From assembly GCA_019916065.1 (NCBI GenBank), contig CM034240.1:18833894-18897893 (forward strand): a stretch of DNA of 64,000 nt, in the 5' to 3' direction. The notes below the pieces were generated by a model, which was not told the DNA's origin, did no database searches, and was given only the letters and a program-made list of their open reading frames with translations. The DNA is from Vitellaria paradoxa. Its lineage: Eukaryota > Streptophyta > Magnoliopsida > Ericales > Sapotaceae. Below are positions 1 to 12,560 of this stretch, piece by piece. The position numbers and the translations under genes were made by a program. Within the stretch, counting starts at the first letter, position 1, and each line of letters starts with the position of its first letter.

Positions 1-1042
1 ACCTCCAAAGCTTCTATGCTTTCTTCCAACATCTTGATGACCTTACCCATTGATGGCCTTTGTGATGGATCTATTTGTATGCACCAGAGTCCCACAAATA
101 TCATCTTCTTCAAAATTTCTAGTTCCTCTTTTGTCATATCACCCTGCAGCCCTAAACCTTTGTCTCCTTCAAGACGCTTGTAAATCCAGTGAGGGAAATA
201 AATCTCACTAGCATGAACCACCTTGACATTGACGTTCCTTCTTCTTCTAACCATTTCAAGAACCATCATTCCATTGCTATACACGTCAGCCTTGTATGAA
301 ACCCCTCCAAAGTTTCTACTAAATACTTCTGGGGCAATATAGCTAATGGTCCCTCGAGCTCCAACCATTGATACTATACTCTCTTTCCTTGTGCATAATT
401 TAGCAAGCCCAAAATCAGCAATCGTAAGGCAAAAATCTTCATCGAGAAGAGTGTTGTGAGGCTTAATGTCAAAATGTAATATTCTTGTAACACACCTAGT
501 GTGTAAATGCTCAAGCCCTCAAGCTATTCCAACTGTGATATGGTACAATTTTTCCCATTCCTAGCGCTCACTAGTCATAAGAGGATTTTTATTGTAAATA
601 AATTTTTCCAAAGATCCATTAGGCATGAATTCATAAATGAGAGCTCTTTTCTTACCCTCAAAGCAGAATCCCAAAAAGGTAACAATGTTAATGTGAGAAG
701 TCCTACTAATGCTTGCAATCTTGTTGATGAACTCTTCTCCATTCCCTTTAGATGTGTTAATGATCTTTACTGCTATAAGGCAGCAATCAAATAGCTTCCC
801 TTTGTATACACTTCCATAACCTCTTTGACCAAGTTTATCTCTGAACAAATTAGTCATTTTCTTGATGTCTGAATAGCTAAACCTTTTTGGAGCCAGGGAG
901 CCATAGTTTCTGATGAAGTCCTCGAGGTTCTGATCATCTTTTGATTTCTTCTTCCAAGGTACAACTGATTTGGGCAACGAAAACTTTCGTCTAGACCAGG
1001 AGAGAATTATTAGTAGTATTCCCAACGCAATATCTAAAGCCC
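1..1042 (-). pseudogene. LRK10L-type receptor kinase pseudogene, kinase exon (runs off window edge)
   Basis: This is the membrane-span and kinase exon of a leaf-rust-10-like receptor kinase, a class that would phosphorylate Ser/Thr at the plasma membrane. Read on the minus strand from the splice acceptor at 1043-1044, it gives a hydrophobic segment (ALDIALGILLII), the P-loop LGQRGYGSVYKG, the VAIK-type lysine (IAVKI), the catalytic HFDIKPHN typical of this family, DFGLAKLC, and an APE-like element ending in IAPEVF. The frame stays open down to the window edge except for two in-frame stops, TAG at 561-563 and TGA at 519-521. The second glycine of GxGxxG reads Arg, and the helix-C glutamate position (FINKIAS) reads Lys; both would harm ATP binding. 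The C-terminus lies beyond the window. The exon pairs with the ectodomain exon at 7070-7859. The family call is confident. The pseudogene call rests on the stops seen here. Confidence 0.88.
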
Positions 1043-2638
1043 CTGCAACCAAAAGAGGTCAAAATTTTGAAATAAAAAAGTGCAATTTAATGGCATCTTA
1101 AGGAGAAACAAGGTGAAACCATTGATATGATACATCTAATAATTGGCATTGTAGTTGCTTTGATTCTAAGCTTGATTCACTATAATCAACCTCGTTTTGT
1201 TATAAGAAACAAGGAGAAAAAAAGAGAGTACCAATTTTTAATGCCAATACAATCTTCTTCGTGGCCCCTGAAACAAATAAGAATTAAACTCATCACTGAA
1301 TCCAAGACTGGAAAATGTATGCAAAAGTTTTCAGAAACAACACAGTAGTTTTTTTTTCTACTGTTACCACATAACTCTATAATAGACAAATGAGTCGAAA
1401 CATGGAGAATAGCCGACAAATGATCACTTGAACATGTTAGTTCAATTAAATGTAAATGATTGCTAACACTAGTTGTTTTCCATTAACTTTGAGAAAATCC
1501 TATTCGGCACTGATTGGTGGTCGTGCATTGTTTAGGAAGTGACAATGCCATCAGAAACAGTTTTTATTCTATTTCGTGACTAAAAGCACAACTAAAGATT
1601 TGGTAATACTCTGCTATTTCTAACAAATGCCTTCAATGACACAATTTTCTTTCTGACTTGTACTCTTTCTATGATAAATTGAGTAGAGTTTGGAACTAGT
1701 TTTGCTTTTTCACTTTTCATTACATAACCAAATAGAGGAAAGCAATATACTTGTGTGCACTTTCGCTTTCTTTCTTGTTGATGTAGCACAAGGGAGCAAG
1801 GAAACAAAGACATAAAAAAAACTTCAATTAAAATCTATTATTAAACTCAAAACTTGAATTAAAATCTATTATTAAACTCAATATTCAATTCATTCATTCA
1901 AAAACTGACTAATCCTTCCAACCCTAGCCTTTATATAGGCTAAGTTAGATAAAATCAAATCTCAAAACTCATGCACTGGAGATAAAATCCCAACAATTAA
2001 GGAAAGAAAATAAATCTACTTCAAAAAATCCCTCAAAATTTAGAACAAACCCATTCCATTCATATTTTGTCCATGCCGATAATACTTGTAGTGGAAACTC
2101 TGATCATGATCTCAATCATTCACGCTAGGCTAAAAAAAACTCCATTTCGAAGAGTGACATAGAAAATACTACTCCAAAAGCTCAAGATCAAGGCAACGAA
2201 ACTACTCCGTAACCTAGGTAGCATCAGAGTATGGTCAATTATTCCATTTGACAAGAAAAACACTGAAGGCTCCCCTGAAGAAAAATGACAGTCTCAAAAT
2301 CAAGCACATCAGTGATGTTAGTACATATCATCCCGCTAAAGTGGTAGAATGGCTAGCACAAAAAAAGAACAAAATGACCAATTTTGTTTCTTGTGGAAGT
2401 GCCTATAAGAAAATGAGAGGCTCGAATGTGACTTAGTGAGATAACAAGTCCTCTACATTAAAAACTAGACAAATATCCATATCAATAGATAAATCAAATA
2501 AATAAGCATTAAGGCCTAATTTGCAACAAATAGGAATAGATTTAATGGCTTCTATATGAAACTTTTTGAAGGAATATTTAGGATAGGGTTTTAGATGGTC
2601 ACAGACATGACATAATCCTCTTCATTAAATGCAATATT

Positions 2639-3351
2639 TTAATGATATCCATCAGCAATTAGTGTATAATCCAAATTGCTTGTTACTATTTTACTTTCAA
2701 CCTTAACATAGACATCATGGATTTGTTGGGAAGAAGAATCAGTGCATTGAGATGTATGACAATCATGTGGCAAGTTAACAAAGTCAATGTGTTGGTGAGG
2801 GGTAAAACCATGAACACACTCAAAAGGACTCATAATAATGGACTAATTGACAAAACTATTGTAGGCAAATTTAGTAGTGAGTAACGTATCTTAAGTTCCT
2901 TAATGTTCTCCAACTAAACACCTAAGCATGTCACAAACGTGACATCCTTATCCAACACTATGGACATGAGCAAGCCATGCTCATGATGTCTAGCAATCTC
3001 TCTGAAGAACAACTTATCCACATAGGAAGCATCGGCTGTTTTAGTGCAAGGTATGAAGGGAGTCATCTTAGAAAAGTAATCTATCGCTACAAAAATGGAA
3101 TCACAACCTCTAATAATATGAGGTAAGCCAAGCACAAAATCCATGTTGACATCCTACCAAGGTGCACGTCGGATAGGTAATGGTGTATATGACTCGATGT
3201 TCAGCTTCTTAGACTTTGCTAGGTGACACTTGCGACATTGAGAAATAATTCTTGCCACATCTCTCTTTGAAGACAATGAGTAAAACCTATGTTCAACTAC
3301 CGTAATAGACCTATCCTTACCAAAATGACATGTTAACCCACCTGCATACAA
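2639..3351 (-). pseudogene. Ty3/gypsy integrase remnant
   Basis: Minus-strand pieces include a zinc-finger-like CRKCHLAK, the core start MDFVLGLP followed by DSIFVAIDYFSKM and FIPC, and HHEHGLLMSIVLDKD, which corresponds to the family's usual HG.P..IVSDRD. A C-terminal piece, MSPFECVHGFTP, matches the usual SPFE.V.GY.P. The second catalytic aspartate motif is present but altered (VLDKD). Frame breaks separate the pieces. Confidence 0.75.
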
Positions 3352-3559
3352 CTCCTAAACCAAATATCTTACATAGAGGTACCAAGAATGCACAGTTTAG
3401 AGGCACGAAACAAATAAATGTCTCGAATAATAAAATCAACAAACTCACACTGATTATTGCATTGGATTTCTTGAAATATGAAGTCAAATTTAGGATAAGG
3501 TACTTATTTTTGAGCCTATTAAAACTTATGGCACTAACATGCATGGATTGTAAGGTAAG

Positions 3560-3850
3560 GACAACCCAACCCAAGGAATCTATAACCTTATTCTCTACAC
3601 TAGCACAGTGATTCAAGATGAAGGTATACTCTAGAAGAAACTCTATCCATGATACATATTTATTACTCAAATTATTTTAAAAAAGCAGGGATTTTAGCAC
3701 TTGGAGATCATAGTATTAGAGAAATTATTCTGGCAAAATGTAATACCTCCAATGCCACAAAGCATGCAAAACAGTAAACAATAAACAACTCTTTATCATA
3801 TGTATCATATCATTTTCTTGACTTATTGAGCTTTTTGCTGAAGTATGCTA
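3560..3850 (-). pseudogene. Ty3/gypsy RNase H remnant
   Basis: Minus-strand reading gives YDKELFIV, which resembles the family's YDKEF..I. Further on come WIEFLLEYTFILNH and VENKVIDSL, resembling the family's W.EFLQ.Y.F.L.H and ENKVADALSR. Stops interrupt it. Confidence 0.6.
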
Positions 3851-4229
3851 TCTTTTGACTCAAAACACCTCATATACCAATCTCCTAGGCATTATAGACA
3901 ATCTCAAAACTTTCAGAAAAGTCAGGGTGTCTCAAAACAAGGGCTCTATTATCTTTGTCTTAATCTCCTCAAATGCCCTAGGAGCAACGGTGATCTACTG
4001 AAAAAACTCCCATTCTTCATGCAATTGGTGTTGCGAGTCGTAATGGACCTAAAACACTTAGCATATCTCCTTAACACATGCAGACTACAAACCTTAAGAA
4101 TGGTCTTTATGGTTCCATCACGGATAGCCTTAACATTTTTAGAGTTGGCCACTATTATTTTATTAGATACAATAAAACGAAGAAAAGACATCTGAGTTTA
4201 CTGATCAAGTATTTTTCAAGGTTAACATA

Positions 4230-4760
4230 AAGTTTCTCTTCTCATAAAACCTATATAAGATGATCGAGGTTCTTTTTTTTTTTTTTTTTTCCTGCTATAT
4301 ATGGAGATGCCTTCAAAGTGCACTACGAAAAACCTCCCTAGAAATGGGCATACGACAACCGAAACTACATGACTAGACACTCATTTTATCTATAACGGAT
4401 CTTAAAGACCATTTTCCACTCACCACCAAACCTAATACAAATCTAGTTGTACCTATTATGCAAGTCTATCTTAGTAAACCAAAGGGAACAAGCCAGCAAA
4501 TCTTGCACATCCTTAAGGTGAGAGATGTAAACCTATGCTTTATAATGATTTTATTGATGACCCTACTATCAATGCACATTTTTCATAAACCATCTTTCTC
4601 AGCAGTCAACAATGCTGGCACAATGTAAAGACTAATTAAAGCTTTCTTGAATAGAACCCTTCTGTAGAAGTTCTTTGACTTGTCTCTGTAACTTAGCACC
4701 CCCACAAGGGTTCATCCTATAATGATGCAAATTTGGCAATTGGGATCCTATAGCCAAGTA
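4230..4760 (-). pseudogene. Ty3/gypsy reverse transcriptase remnant
   Basis: Minus-strand translation gives KMCIDSRVINKIIIKHRF, close to the family motif WRMC.DSRAINKIT.KYRFP, with several stops and shifts around it. The YxDD active site could not be found in a continuous frame. Confidence 0.6.
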
Positions 4761-5639
4761 TATGGTACACAAAATGTCTCTCATAAGGGTTAGCCCCTCA
4801 GCGAGTTCTAGGTGTTGTATCTCTAAACTGCTTGAGCAACTATGTTCGGAATGAGAGGCTACAGGAAGCTCAGGCTAAACATAGAATACATTTTTAACCT
4901 TTATAGTCAAAACAAACCTACACTTTGTCCCCACTCAAATTCTTTCCTATTCAACAATTAGATTATGTGTTTTTTTGGTGGAAATGAAGGAATGATAGGC
5001 ATAGGCTAGGAAATTGACTTTTGTGAGGCCTCACACTATTGGTCTCGTCAATTTACAAGGTTTAACTAAGTAGTTTTACCCTGGTTACAGGAATCGTAAA
5101 TGTTAGGAAGCCAATGATGAATGACATCCATGTCATTAATCCATGGGCAGTGAAGTAACACATGGGTCCAAAAGTATGTCACACCATATTCTATTAAAAT
5201 AACTACCCATCTGGAGAGGACTAAACTAGGGTAAAAATATAGGTTATTCTACCCAAGCTACCCTAAAAAGAACGGGGAAGCTAGATATGTCCATAGCATA
5301 AGCCCTATTCTATTAAGTGCACAAGTGGACGCTACATTCATAAATACCTCTCCCATCTATGACAATGTTACAAATCTTAGTCCTATGTTTAAGAAAGGTT
5401 TAAAAGATTCTAGTGCACTTCTAGTCTTCCTCCTTAATAGGGGTTGCCAAAATGCACTACTTGACACCAAGATAGAACTCTTCTTAAAGCAATTGGTTCA
5501 AATTATATACTCCCACTAGGCCTCTAAGAAGAGAACAACCTAGACTGTTTGGTTTCCCCTATATGAGAGATCCTCATTCTAGAGATTGTAAGTGTATAAG
5601 GTTGTTCAATGGATAAAACTTTATAAAAGATGTCCCGTA

Positions 5640-6080
5640 GAAATAAGGAGAAACAAGCTACCTCTTTCTTGATTTCGACCCTCAACCTATTATTGAACCT
5701 ACTCACTGTCTACCAAGATTCCTCACTTGTGTCTTATCTTATAAATAGTTCTTCAAAACTAGACATGTACTTGGTGCACTCAAGTTCATCAACTGATCAT
5801 TCAGTTGATCCCAATAATAGGCAAAAAGGTATTTCTCTTACGAATTAATTTCATATCAATCTAGCATTTGAAGGGTTGAACCTCGAACCACTCTCCTTCA
5901 ATTGAACACATTGCCGATACAATGGCAAATCCAACTAACATCAACTATATAAACATCACTTCTTGTCGGCATATGATACCGCTTAAAATAGTCCTCAAGG
6001 TCAAGAAGCCAATCAGATTTATATTGCATCCACTCTGATGATACCTATAATGGAAACACCCATCATGGTCCCCATCATAG
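5640..6080 (-). pseudogene. Ty3/gypsy gag remnant
   Basis: Minus-strand reading near 5,900-6,010 gives a WLLDLEDYFKRYHMP-like stretch resembling the start of plant Ty3/gypsy capsid (W...E..F). It is too decayed for a boundary or clade. Confidence 0.45.
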
Positions 6081-7069
6081 TCCTCATCACTTGTTTTCTT
6101 TCATTCTCTAGATTCTAAATAATCTTAAATGAAAGTCTTATAAAAGAAGGGATAAGAGAACTTTTTCTTTTTTTGGGCATAAAATTCAATAGTTGGGCCA
6201 ATCAATTGCTAGTTCCAATATGTTATTTACCAAACTTCATATGGTCAACATTCAATAGTGCAACACAAATGAAAGGTCATATAAATATAGAGAAGAAAAC
6301 AGAGTACCAAGTAATAAAAGGTCATATAAAAATAGAAAGGTAAGTTATATAAATAAACCATTTTTACATTTCTAGAAAACTACTAAATTTCACTTGAACT
6401 GAAACTATTAATACTTATTACGCTTTCCTAAACTATGCTCCGTCATTATTAGTTTTTAATGGTTTAGCATCTTCTAGTATCAAATTGTGGATCCCTGCAA
6501 CCATAGGCAGACCCAAACAAGGCCCAGTAGGGGCAATTGTCCCACTGATTTGAAAAATTACACTAAAATTCTATTGATTTTTCTATTTTTTTGTTATAAA
6601 TTATACAATTTTCATGTTTTGCCCCACTATATTTTTACTTTTGCTCTTTTTTTAAAGTAAATTACTTTTACTCTTATTTACCTTAAAAATATAATTTTTC
6701 TCCACTAATTATAAATTTTGGGTATGCCCTTGCGTGCAATAGGACAACGAGCCAAGGATGTCATGTTCGAAGACTTGATTTTTTTGAATTCTTCAGTGAA
6801 CTTAAATCACAAAAATAAGAAAATTATGTCATTTAAGTTCTAAAGAATAACAAACACGAAAACAGAAATTTTCTTTAAGTGGTTCGTTTCCTTTCCCTTT
6901 AATCCAATTTCTAAATAGGTCAGACTCCAAAAATTATAGAATCTGCAACAACTGCCACCCTATAGTCCTGTTATAACTTACAACCATTCCATCTACGAAA
7001 AGAAGCAATCAAAAATACCAAGCAGAGAAATCTTAAAGGAATGCATGTGAAGAGAAAAGCATCTCATAC

Positions 7070-7859
7070 CGTGACAAGACAGAGGATGAGGTCCACTAGG
7101 GAAAAAATAGACAAAATGATCAGGGGATATGCGATATTGTACAAGGTCAGATCTCATCATATAATCAATTTGACATCCACAAATCCCACCTGATGCATGA
7201 CAAGCTGAGCATCCTGAACGATCTCTGTAGTACTCAACATCAAACCCCTGATTCAGAGCTTCCTGCAATGTCAAATTAGCATCCCATCGTCCCTTGTAAG
7301 TAGTAAAAAGAATAGGAACTTGGATTGCAGTGCTGCATTCCCCGACTCCTGGCATTATTACGTCAGCATAAAAACCTGCAATCCAGCTGCCATTTACTAG
7401 ACATGTAAAATTATCCTGAGCTTGCATTGTGACATTAGAGGTACAACCATAAAAAATGTTAAGGGCGTGAACTCTATCAAAATTCAAGACTAAGCCATCC
7501 TCTAAAGTTGTATTGGAAAATTTCTGGGGACAAACATCAATCCAGAGATCATCGCGTGCAATTGTCATTGAAAGATCCGATGCATTAGTCTTTAGTATGC
7601 GAAATGTTTGCCCATCAATGTCCATGATTGGGTACTGGTTCTTTTTGCAAATGAGCTCAAATTCATTGCGGCCACAAACTCAGGGCCTGCCTTCTCCCTA
7701 GAAAGGATAACCAATTCTTATATTTCCACAGTTGTAGGGAAGACTGCGTTCTTTAAACCAATAATCCTCAGCACAACAAGGCTTTGTAACAATAACCAAG
7801 ACCAGGGAAATGGCTACCAAGCACAGAAGAGATGGTTGGAAGAACTGAGAAGGGCCCAT
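7070..7859 (-). pseudogene. LRK10L-type receptor kinase pseudogene, secreted ectodomain exon
   Basis: This is the first exon of the same gene, starting at ATG 7857-7859. It encodes a signal peptide (SLLCLVAISLVLVIV) and then a GUB_WAK-type galacturonan-binding-like domain (YNCGNIRIGYPF; later CGRNEFELIC). Next comes ITILKTN-like strand material, DDLWIDVCP and FYGC, and then a WAK-associated C-terminal module (GFDVEYY, CSACHASGGICG). In this family the module sits outside the cell. Two in-frame stops are present: TAG at 7698-7700, where the family normally has a Trp after YPF, and TGA at 7680-7682. The second lies in a stretch that looks like a compensated insertion and deletion. After both stops the frame resumes, so the exon is otherwise well preserved. 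An upstream methionine exists in the same frame (7937), but it would place a poly-glycine run before the signal peptide. Confidence 0.85.
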
Positions 7860-9030
7860 CTGTCCCCCCCCCCCCCAACAAAAAAAAAAGAGGCCATGAA
7901 TGTTCAAATTAAGAATATACACCATCTGGTTTTCCATTTTTGATACGTAACCAAACTTGCACTCTCTTCCTTTTGTCTTTTCTTTTCAGGATTGAATTGA
8001 CTTGATTCAACCTACCAAGCTAACAACAAAACTTGTTGTTAACCCGGTTGTGTATGAGATCAAAAGGACATTTTTAGGGAAAATTATATTTTTGCCAATA
8101 TGCAATTTTCTCCTAATTTGAAGATTCCTCTATAATGTGCTTTTATTATTATTTTGGTCCCAATTCCTTCTCTCTCTCTCTTTCTCTATCTCTATTTTTT
8201 TTTTTTTTTTCTCTTTTTAGAAGTGTACCCTGGTTCCAATTTCTAGCATAGTATGAATACATTTCTCTACTTTCACGGCAAGAAATTAGGGTTTAGTGAT
8301 GAAAAATTCTATTAATAAAAGTGAATATATTAAATAAAGGTTTAAGGTATAGAGCTTTCACTATTATACTAAGACTTCTCCTGATTAGGTAGAAAAGAAT
8401 GGAACCAAATGGCATTGATAGGGGGAATGGAATCCCTTATTTGGTTATTGACAAGAAATTGATGGGAGATACTTCAATTCCTATAATTTAATTACAAATT
8501 TTAAATATGATGTAATGAAATGAGATGTAATAAAATAATAATAATGTTAAAGAACATATGTAAAAATTCTCTTTTCCTTTATTCTTTCAACAAGCAAATT
8601 AAGAAATTATTTTGTTTTAATTTCTAACTTAATCACCAAAAAAAATCAACTTCTTTCATTCATTTTTCTACAAACATTTTCCCTTTCCTTGTCATTTTAA
8701 CATTTATTTATTTTATTAACAAATATTTTATAAGTTTTTTGGGGGTTGAAATAATAAACAAAAAGGACAGTAAGCGTAGTGGCAGAGGGGATCGTATAGG
8801 GAACAAACGCAAGTGAGCTCAAATGGAGGGTTAGTGAAGAGGAGTTTGGTTTCCATTAGGAGAGAGGGGAAGCGAAGTAGAGTGAAGGATTTTTTTTTTT
8901 TTTTTGGTTTAGATGGCTACAAAAAGTGAAGAAAATCAATTTTTTTTGTTTTGTTTGGTTTGAAAATTTTAATGGAGTTAAAAGCAGTGTATCCTAATTT
9001 GTTACTATTATACCCTTACAAAATTTTAAT
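7860..9030. other. AT-rich sequence upstream of the receptor-kinase relic, no gene seen
   Basis: The stretch begins with a homopolymer C/A tract (about 7,866-7,890) and continues as AT-rich DNA with pyrimidine tracts (8,160-8,215). From about 8,395 the sequence is MITE-like ('ccaaatggcat' and 'ttatttggtt' segments), but no terminal repeat pair could be fixed. No reading frame of note. Confidence 0.5.
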
Positions 9031-9178
9031 TGAGAGAGAATGGAGTGTCATCATAAGGGCATAATTGGAATTTACTAATAAGTAAAAACAAATTAGTTAA
9101 CTGAGAGAGAATGGAGTATCATCATAAGGGCATAATTAGAATTTAATAGAATTTAATAATAAGTAAAAACAAATTAGT
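9031..9178. repeat. two tandem copies of a ~70-80 bp unit
   Basis: Copy 1 (9,031-9,099) and copy 2 (9,100-9,178) share 'gagagagaatggagt', 'catcataagggcataatt' and 'aagtaaaaacaaattagt'. The second copy has a short internal duplication of 'aatttaata'. The copies are nearly identical, so the duplication is recent. Confidence 0.85.
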
Positions 9179-9179
9179 A

Positions 9180-10194
9180 CACTACACCATCTCTGTCAAC
9201 TATTATTTAAGGTTTAGAAGGAGGTAAAATCACGCACAATTTAATTGTACATAGTTCTTTTACTAACTTTCACTTCACTTCTTTTAGCTTCAGACTCTTA
9301 AATCTAAACATCACATAACAAATAATTCACCTCCAAATATTCCACTTCCCTCCAAATCCCTCAATCCAAACCTATTAGGGATAGAGAAATTATTCCGTCT
9401 AACTGTCAAACCATGCAATGGCCTCCATGATATTAACATTTAGATAAACAGACATCAATTTGCACTTGTTTGAATCATGATGGAAGTCATGTAACAATGA
9501 TTGTCACATGGAACAATTGTCCGCTGCTCCGAGACCAGCCTCTGAGGTGGGTCAAAACTCTAGTATCAAGCTAGAGTCTAAAAATTATTCCCGGGATTGC
9601 TGCATATCTATCTAATTATCCCCTACTTCTTCCTTATTGATCAAAATGAGAAATGAACAATCACTAGTCGATGCCTTAACACCATTTAATTGGGCTTGAA
9701 GAAACTTACAAAAATTGTAGTGGACAAGCACATAATTCAACCATAAATTAAGAGTGTTCTCTGGGCTCCTACTTTGTTAAAGAGTCAAAGCAGCATCAGT
9801 AACTCCTGCAGTGTTAACCTGAAGAAGTAATTACCCAAAAAAAACACCTGAAGAAGCATGGCGAAATCAAGAAGACCATCGACGAAATAAAAAAAGATTT
9901 CTACAAAGACCACATGTTTACTCCAACACACAGCAGTCCCCAGAAGAGATTTCCCAAAATCAGAGAGATTTCTACAAAGACTGCATGTCTGTTGCAACAG
10001 AAAACACTCCCAATCCCAGAAGAACAAAAACAGAACCAAACGCAAAGCTAGGTAGAAAATTTGATTTGCTAAACTTGATGTATTGGTGATGTGAACAACG
10101 TAAATGACAAAATTTGGAGCGCGTTTGCAACCAAATGACAAAAAGAAAGCGTTGAGTCAAACGGAAAGGCTGGAAATGCTCGGAAAATTGAAGG
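9180..10194. other. intergenic, nothing recognised
   Basis: Mixed AT-rich sequence. Near 9,880-9,990 the phrase 'gatttctacaaagac' occurs twice about 80 bp apart with similar surroundings, a weak local duplication. No supported gene. Confidence 0.4.
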
Positions 10195-10254
10195 AAAAAT
10201 TACTCTCTAGCCTAATTAAATTTAGGCACTTCCAAGAGGAATTAATAGTAGATA
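10195..10254. repeat. 60-bp repeat X, copy 1
   Basis: Matches 16,295-16,355 almost base for base ('attactctctag', 'ttaattaaatttaggcactt', 'aattaatagtagat'). The two copies bracket 6.1 kb that includes the solo LTR. Confidence 0.8.
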
Positions 10255-10260
10255 AGTATG

Positions 10261-10735
10261 GGGTGTAAATGGGTGGCTCGGCCGCAAACTCTCCGCCCAG
10301 ACCATACCACGACCGCCCAACTCACCTTTTCTGTCTAAATGCAGAAAATTGAGCTAACTTTTAACTTATTCGAACTCGCCTCCAGTTTTTTATACCAAAC
10401 TCGAGATAGATTCGAACTGTTATATAGACTTGAGCTCTGTTTGATAAAAAAGAATTTAACCTTGAGCACAACTTGCGAATAGCTTAATTAAGTCAAAATG
10501 ATGTCGTTTTAATTTAAAAATATAATAAATAAAATATTATAAAATAATATAACAAAAATATTATTAAATATATATATTATTTTATCAAGTCGGCTTACGA
10601 GTTTTCGAACTAAACTTTTCTAGGCTTGAACTCAAATCTAAACGATCATAAATCAAGTTTGATTCGAGTTCCTTTTAGTCATCAACCGAGCTCGAGCTAA
10701 GCTTTGTCGAGTCGAGCTTAAGGCGGTGTTTGTTT
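10261..10735. repeat. interspersed GAGCTCGAG-rich repeat
   Basis: Begins 'gggtgtaaatgggtggctcgg' style and ends in runs such as 'gagctcgagctaagc' and 'gtcgagtcgagctta'. Sequence of the same flavour recurs at about 19,530-19,970, which suggests a dispersed non-coding element. Termini are not defined. Confidence 0.45.
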
Positions 10736-12270
10736 GGCCAAAATTAACTAAAACCCACAAATTTTTATCAACTTTTCGTACTTCCATCCAATCAATTTTT
10801 ATAACATATCACTTTTACATCAAATTTTTGTACATTTAGTATAATTTTTTGCCAAACTTTCACCAACCAAACATCTCTTAAATAATTTACAAATAACTCA
10901 ATTCGTTTTCACTCTTATTTCTGTCCATTCAAACTCAATTTGGGATGACCCGAACTTTCGGGTCAAGAGTTGGGGTGGCCTCTCGACTTGGCACATAATT
11001 CATTTTTTCCTAGTTATTGGCAACGGTTCTCTAGTGATAAAAAAAACTTTTAAAAATCACCAAAAAAATCCTAATTTAATTACAAACCCCCCAATCCTCT
11101 ATTATAATACCTCACATATATTCAACTAAAAATCACAAAATTATCTCGTTCTCTATTAAATTTCTATACTCCCAAAGTGCAACTCTAAGTGTATTTTTCA
11201 ATTATACTGAAGTATTCTTAGTTCTCTCATATTTGAAGTCCAAATTGAAACATCAAGTGTTTCGAGAGTGCTAATTATTACAACTTAGTAAATATTATTT
11301 TATTTTATACCAAGTTTTTAAATACTTAATTTTATTAATTTGCATCTTTAGTTTTTTTTTTTTTTAATTTGCATACTTTAAAGCTTTTTCATTTACTTTA
11401 TCATTCTACCACTGTAAATTTGTACTTAGTTTTTGTTTGACAATTTTTGTAATTAGATTAGTTTTAATCATTCATTCTATGATTATAATTAAAAAATTTA
11501 TCACTCTGCAATTGTAAATTTGTAATTAGTTTTTATTAGATAATTTCTTTAATTTGAATTCTATATTTATAAATTTAATGTTAATTATGTAATTGCTTAT
11601 TTCTTAATAAATTTTATTGATAAAGAATGTTAAATGTTTAAATGTGTTTAATTTTATGAGTTTTGTTTGTATTTATAAAATTTGTAAAAAAATAAAAAAA
11701 AATATTAAAAAATAAGTCAAGGCAGTCGGGACGAGTCAGTGGTGAATTTTCATTCATGCATCAGTTATATAAATTAGGGGAATCTCTGTCTAATTGAAAT
11801 TCAACTCACCATTCTCCAAGGAGGGAAGTGGAAAAAGGGTTGACGAACGCAAAGTAGGTCATGGCGTCAAGTTAGGCGCTGGTAACCACGATTAATGTGC
11901 CACATATGCATGATGTTATTCCATCATAATTCCCTGGCAACATTGCAGTCCCAATGGTCAGGCCTATGTTACCCAACAATAGGGATAGGTTATGGCTTAA
12001 AATGACCTAAATTTTTTAAATATGAACAACGTGTTGTACTAAAGTTAATGACTAAATAAATTTCTAGTGGCATTGAAAAATTAGAAGCAGTAACTACAGA
12101 AAGGCAAATTCAGTGTCACGCAAGCAAAGCTAACCGTAAGATTAGACCATTACAACTCAATCAGCTGGAGGCATAAATGAACACGAACAATGGAAGGCGC
12201 ACAAAAATTTTACAAATGGAAAAAAAAAAAAAAACAAAAAAAAAACAAAAACCACAGCAATGATAGCACT
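10736..12270. other. AT-rich intergenic sequence
   Basis: Starts with a MITE-end-like 'ggcggtgtttgtttggcca'. The rest is AT-rich, with 'tttgtaattag' and 'ataatt' repeats between 11,400 and 11,600. No gene or clear element boundary. Confidence 0.4.
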
Positions 12271-12347
12271 ATGATAATGACAAGAGCTTGGAAAGAGCTT
12301 TTGAATACGAAGAAGCTACCGAGATGCATTTGGGGTCGAAGGAATGA
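12271..12347. repeat. 77-bp repeat Y, copy 1
   Basis: Aligns without gaps to 15,451-15,527, sharing 'ataatgacaag', 'gaagctac', 'gagatgcattt' and 'aaggaatgaa'. I estimate roughly 80% identity. The solo LTR sits between the two copies. Confidence 0.8.
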
Positions 12348-12555
12348 AGAAAGCAGAGGAAAACAGGGGGAGGGGAAGAAAGGGGTGAAATTGGAGGGAA
12401 GCATTTGCGGAGAAATTCTAGTAAGTAATTTTGTGAGGATTATTTTTGGGGACCAATAATCTTTCAAGTTTTCTATCTTTGTTTTTTGTTTTTATTTGAT
12501 GATTGGATATTTGAAAGCTTTACCTAAAACGAGATGGAGTTGCATAAGCTGAGGT

Positions 12556-12560
12556 AGAGA
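12556..12560. repeat. 5-bp target-site duplication (AGAGA), left
   Basis: AGAGA lies immediately before the TG start of the LTR at 12,561. The same five bases follow its end at 15,443-15,447. Confidence 0.8.

Larger units (their letters stand above)
1782..6080 (-). mobile_element. decayed Ty3/gypsy LTR retrotransposon inside the kinase intron
   Basis: Fragments of all the internal domains occur in the right order on the minus strand: gag, reverse transcriptase, RNase H, integrase. A likely 3' LTR lies left of 2,560. It contains a minus-strand TATATAAAGG promoter-like box near 1,930-1,940 and ends in TGTAGCAC at 1782 as read on the plus strand. The matching 5' LTR and the target duplication could not be defined, so the outer boundaries are approximate. 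Many stops and frameshifts make it non-autonomous and old. Its orientation matches the host gene. Confidence 0.7.
1043..7069 (-). other. intron of the LRK10L pseudogene, enlarged by a retroelement
   Basis: The upstream exon ends in ...CACG followed by GTATGAGA (donor GT at 7068-7069). The downstream exon follows TTGCAG (acceptor AG at 1043-1044). Joining them gives a phase-1 junction that keeps one frame (…H-G-A-L-D…). The intron is about 6.0 kb, and most of it is a decayed Ty3/gypsy element on the same strand. Outside that element (about 1,050-1,780 and 6,100-7,060) I see only AT-rich sequence without coding signals. Confidence 0.75.

Noticed and set aside
507..794. 95-residue plus-strand frame
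   Set aside because: Antisense of the kinase exon.
2040..2110. Resemblance to 6,038-6,080 as a possible LTR pair of the intron retroelement
   Set aside because: Only scattered matches, at positions that do not fit one LTR-to-LTR alignment.
12190..12467. Overlapping frames on both strands (Lys- and Phe-rich)
   Set aside because: Caused by a poly-A tract and purine-rich repeat Y; no domain or conserved signal.
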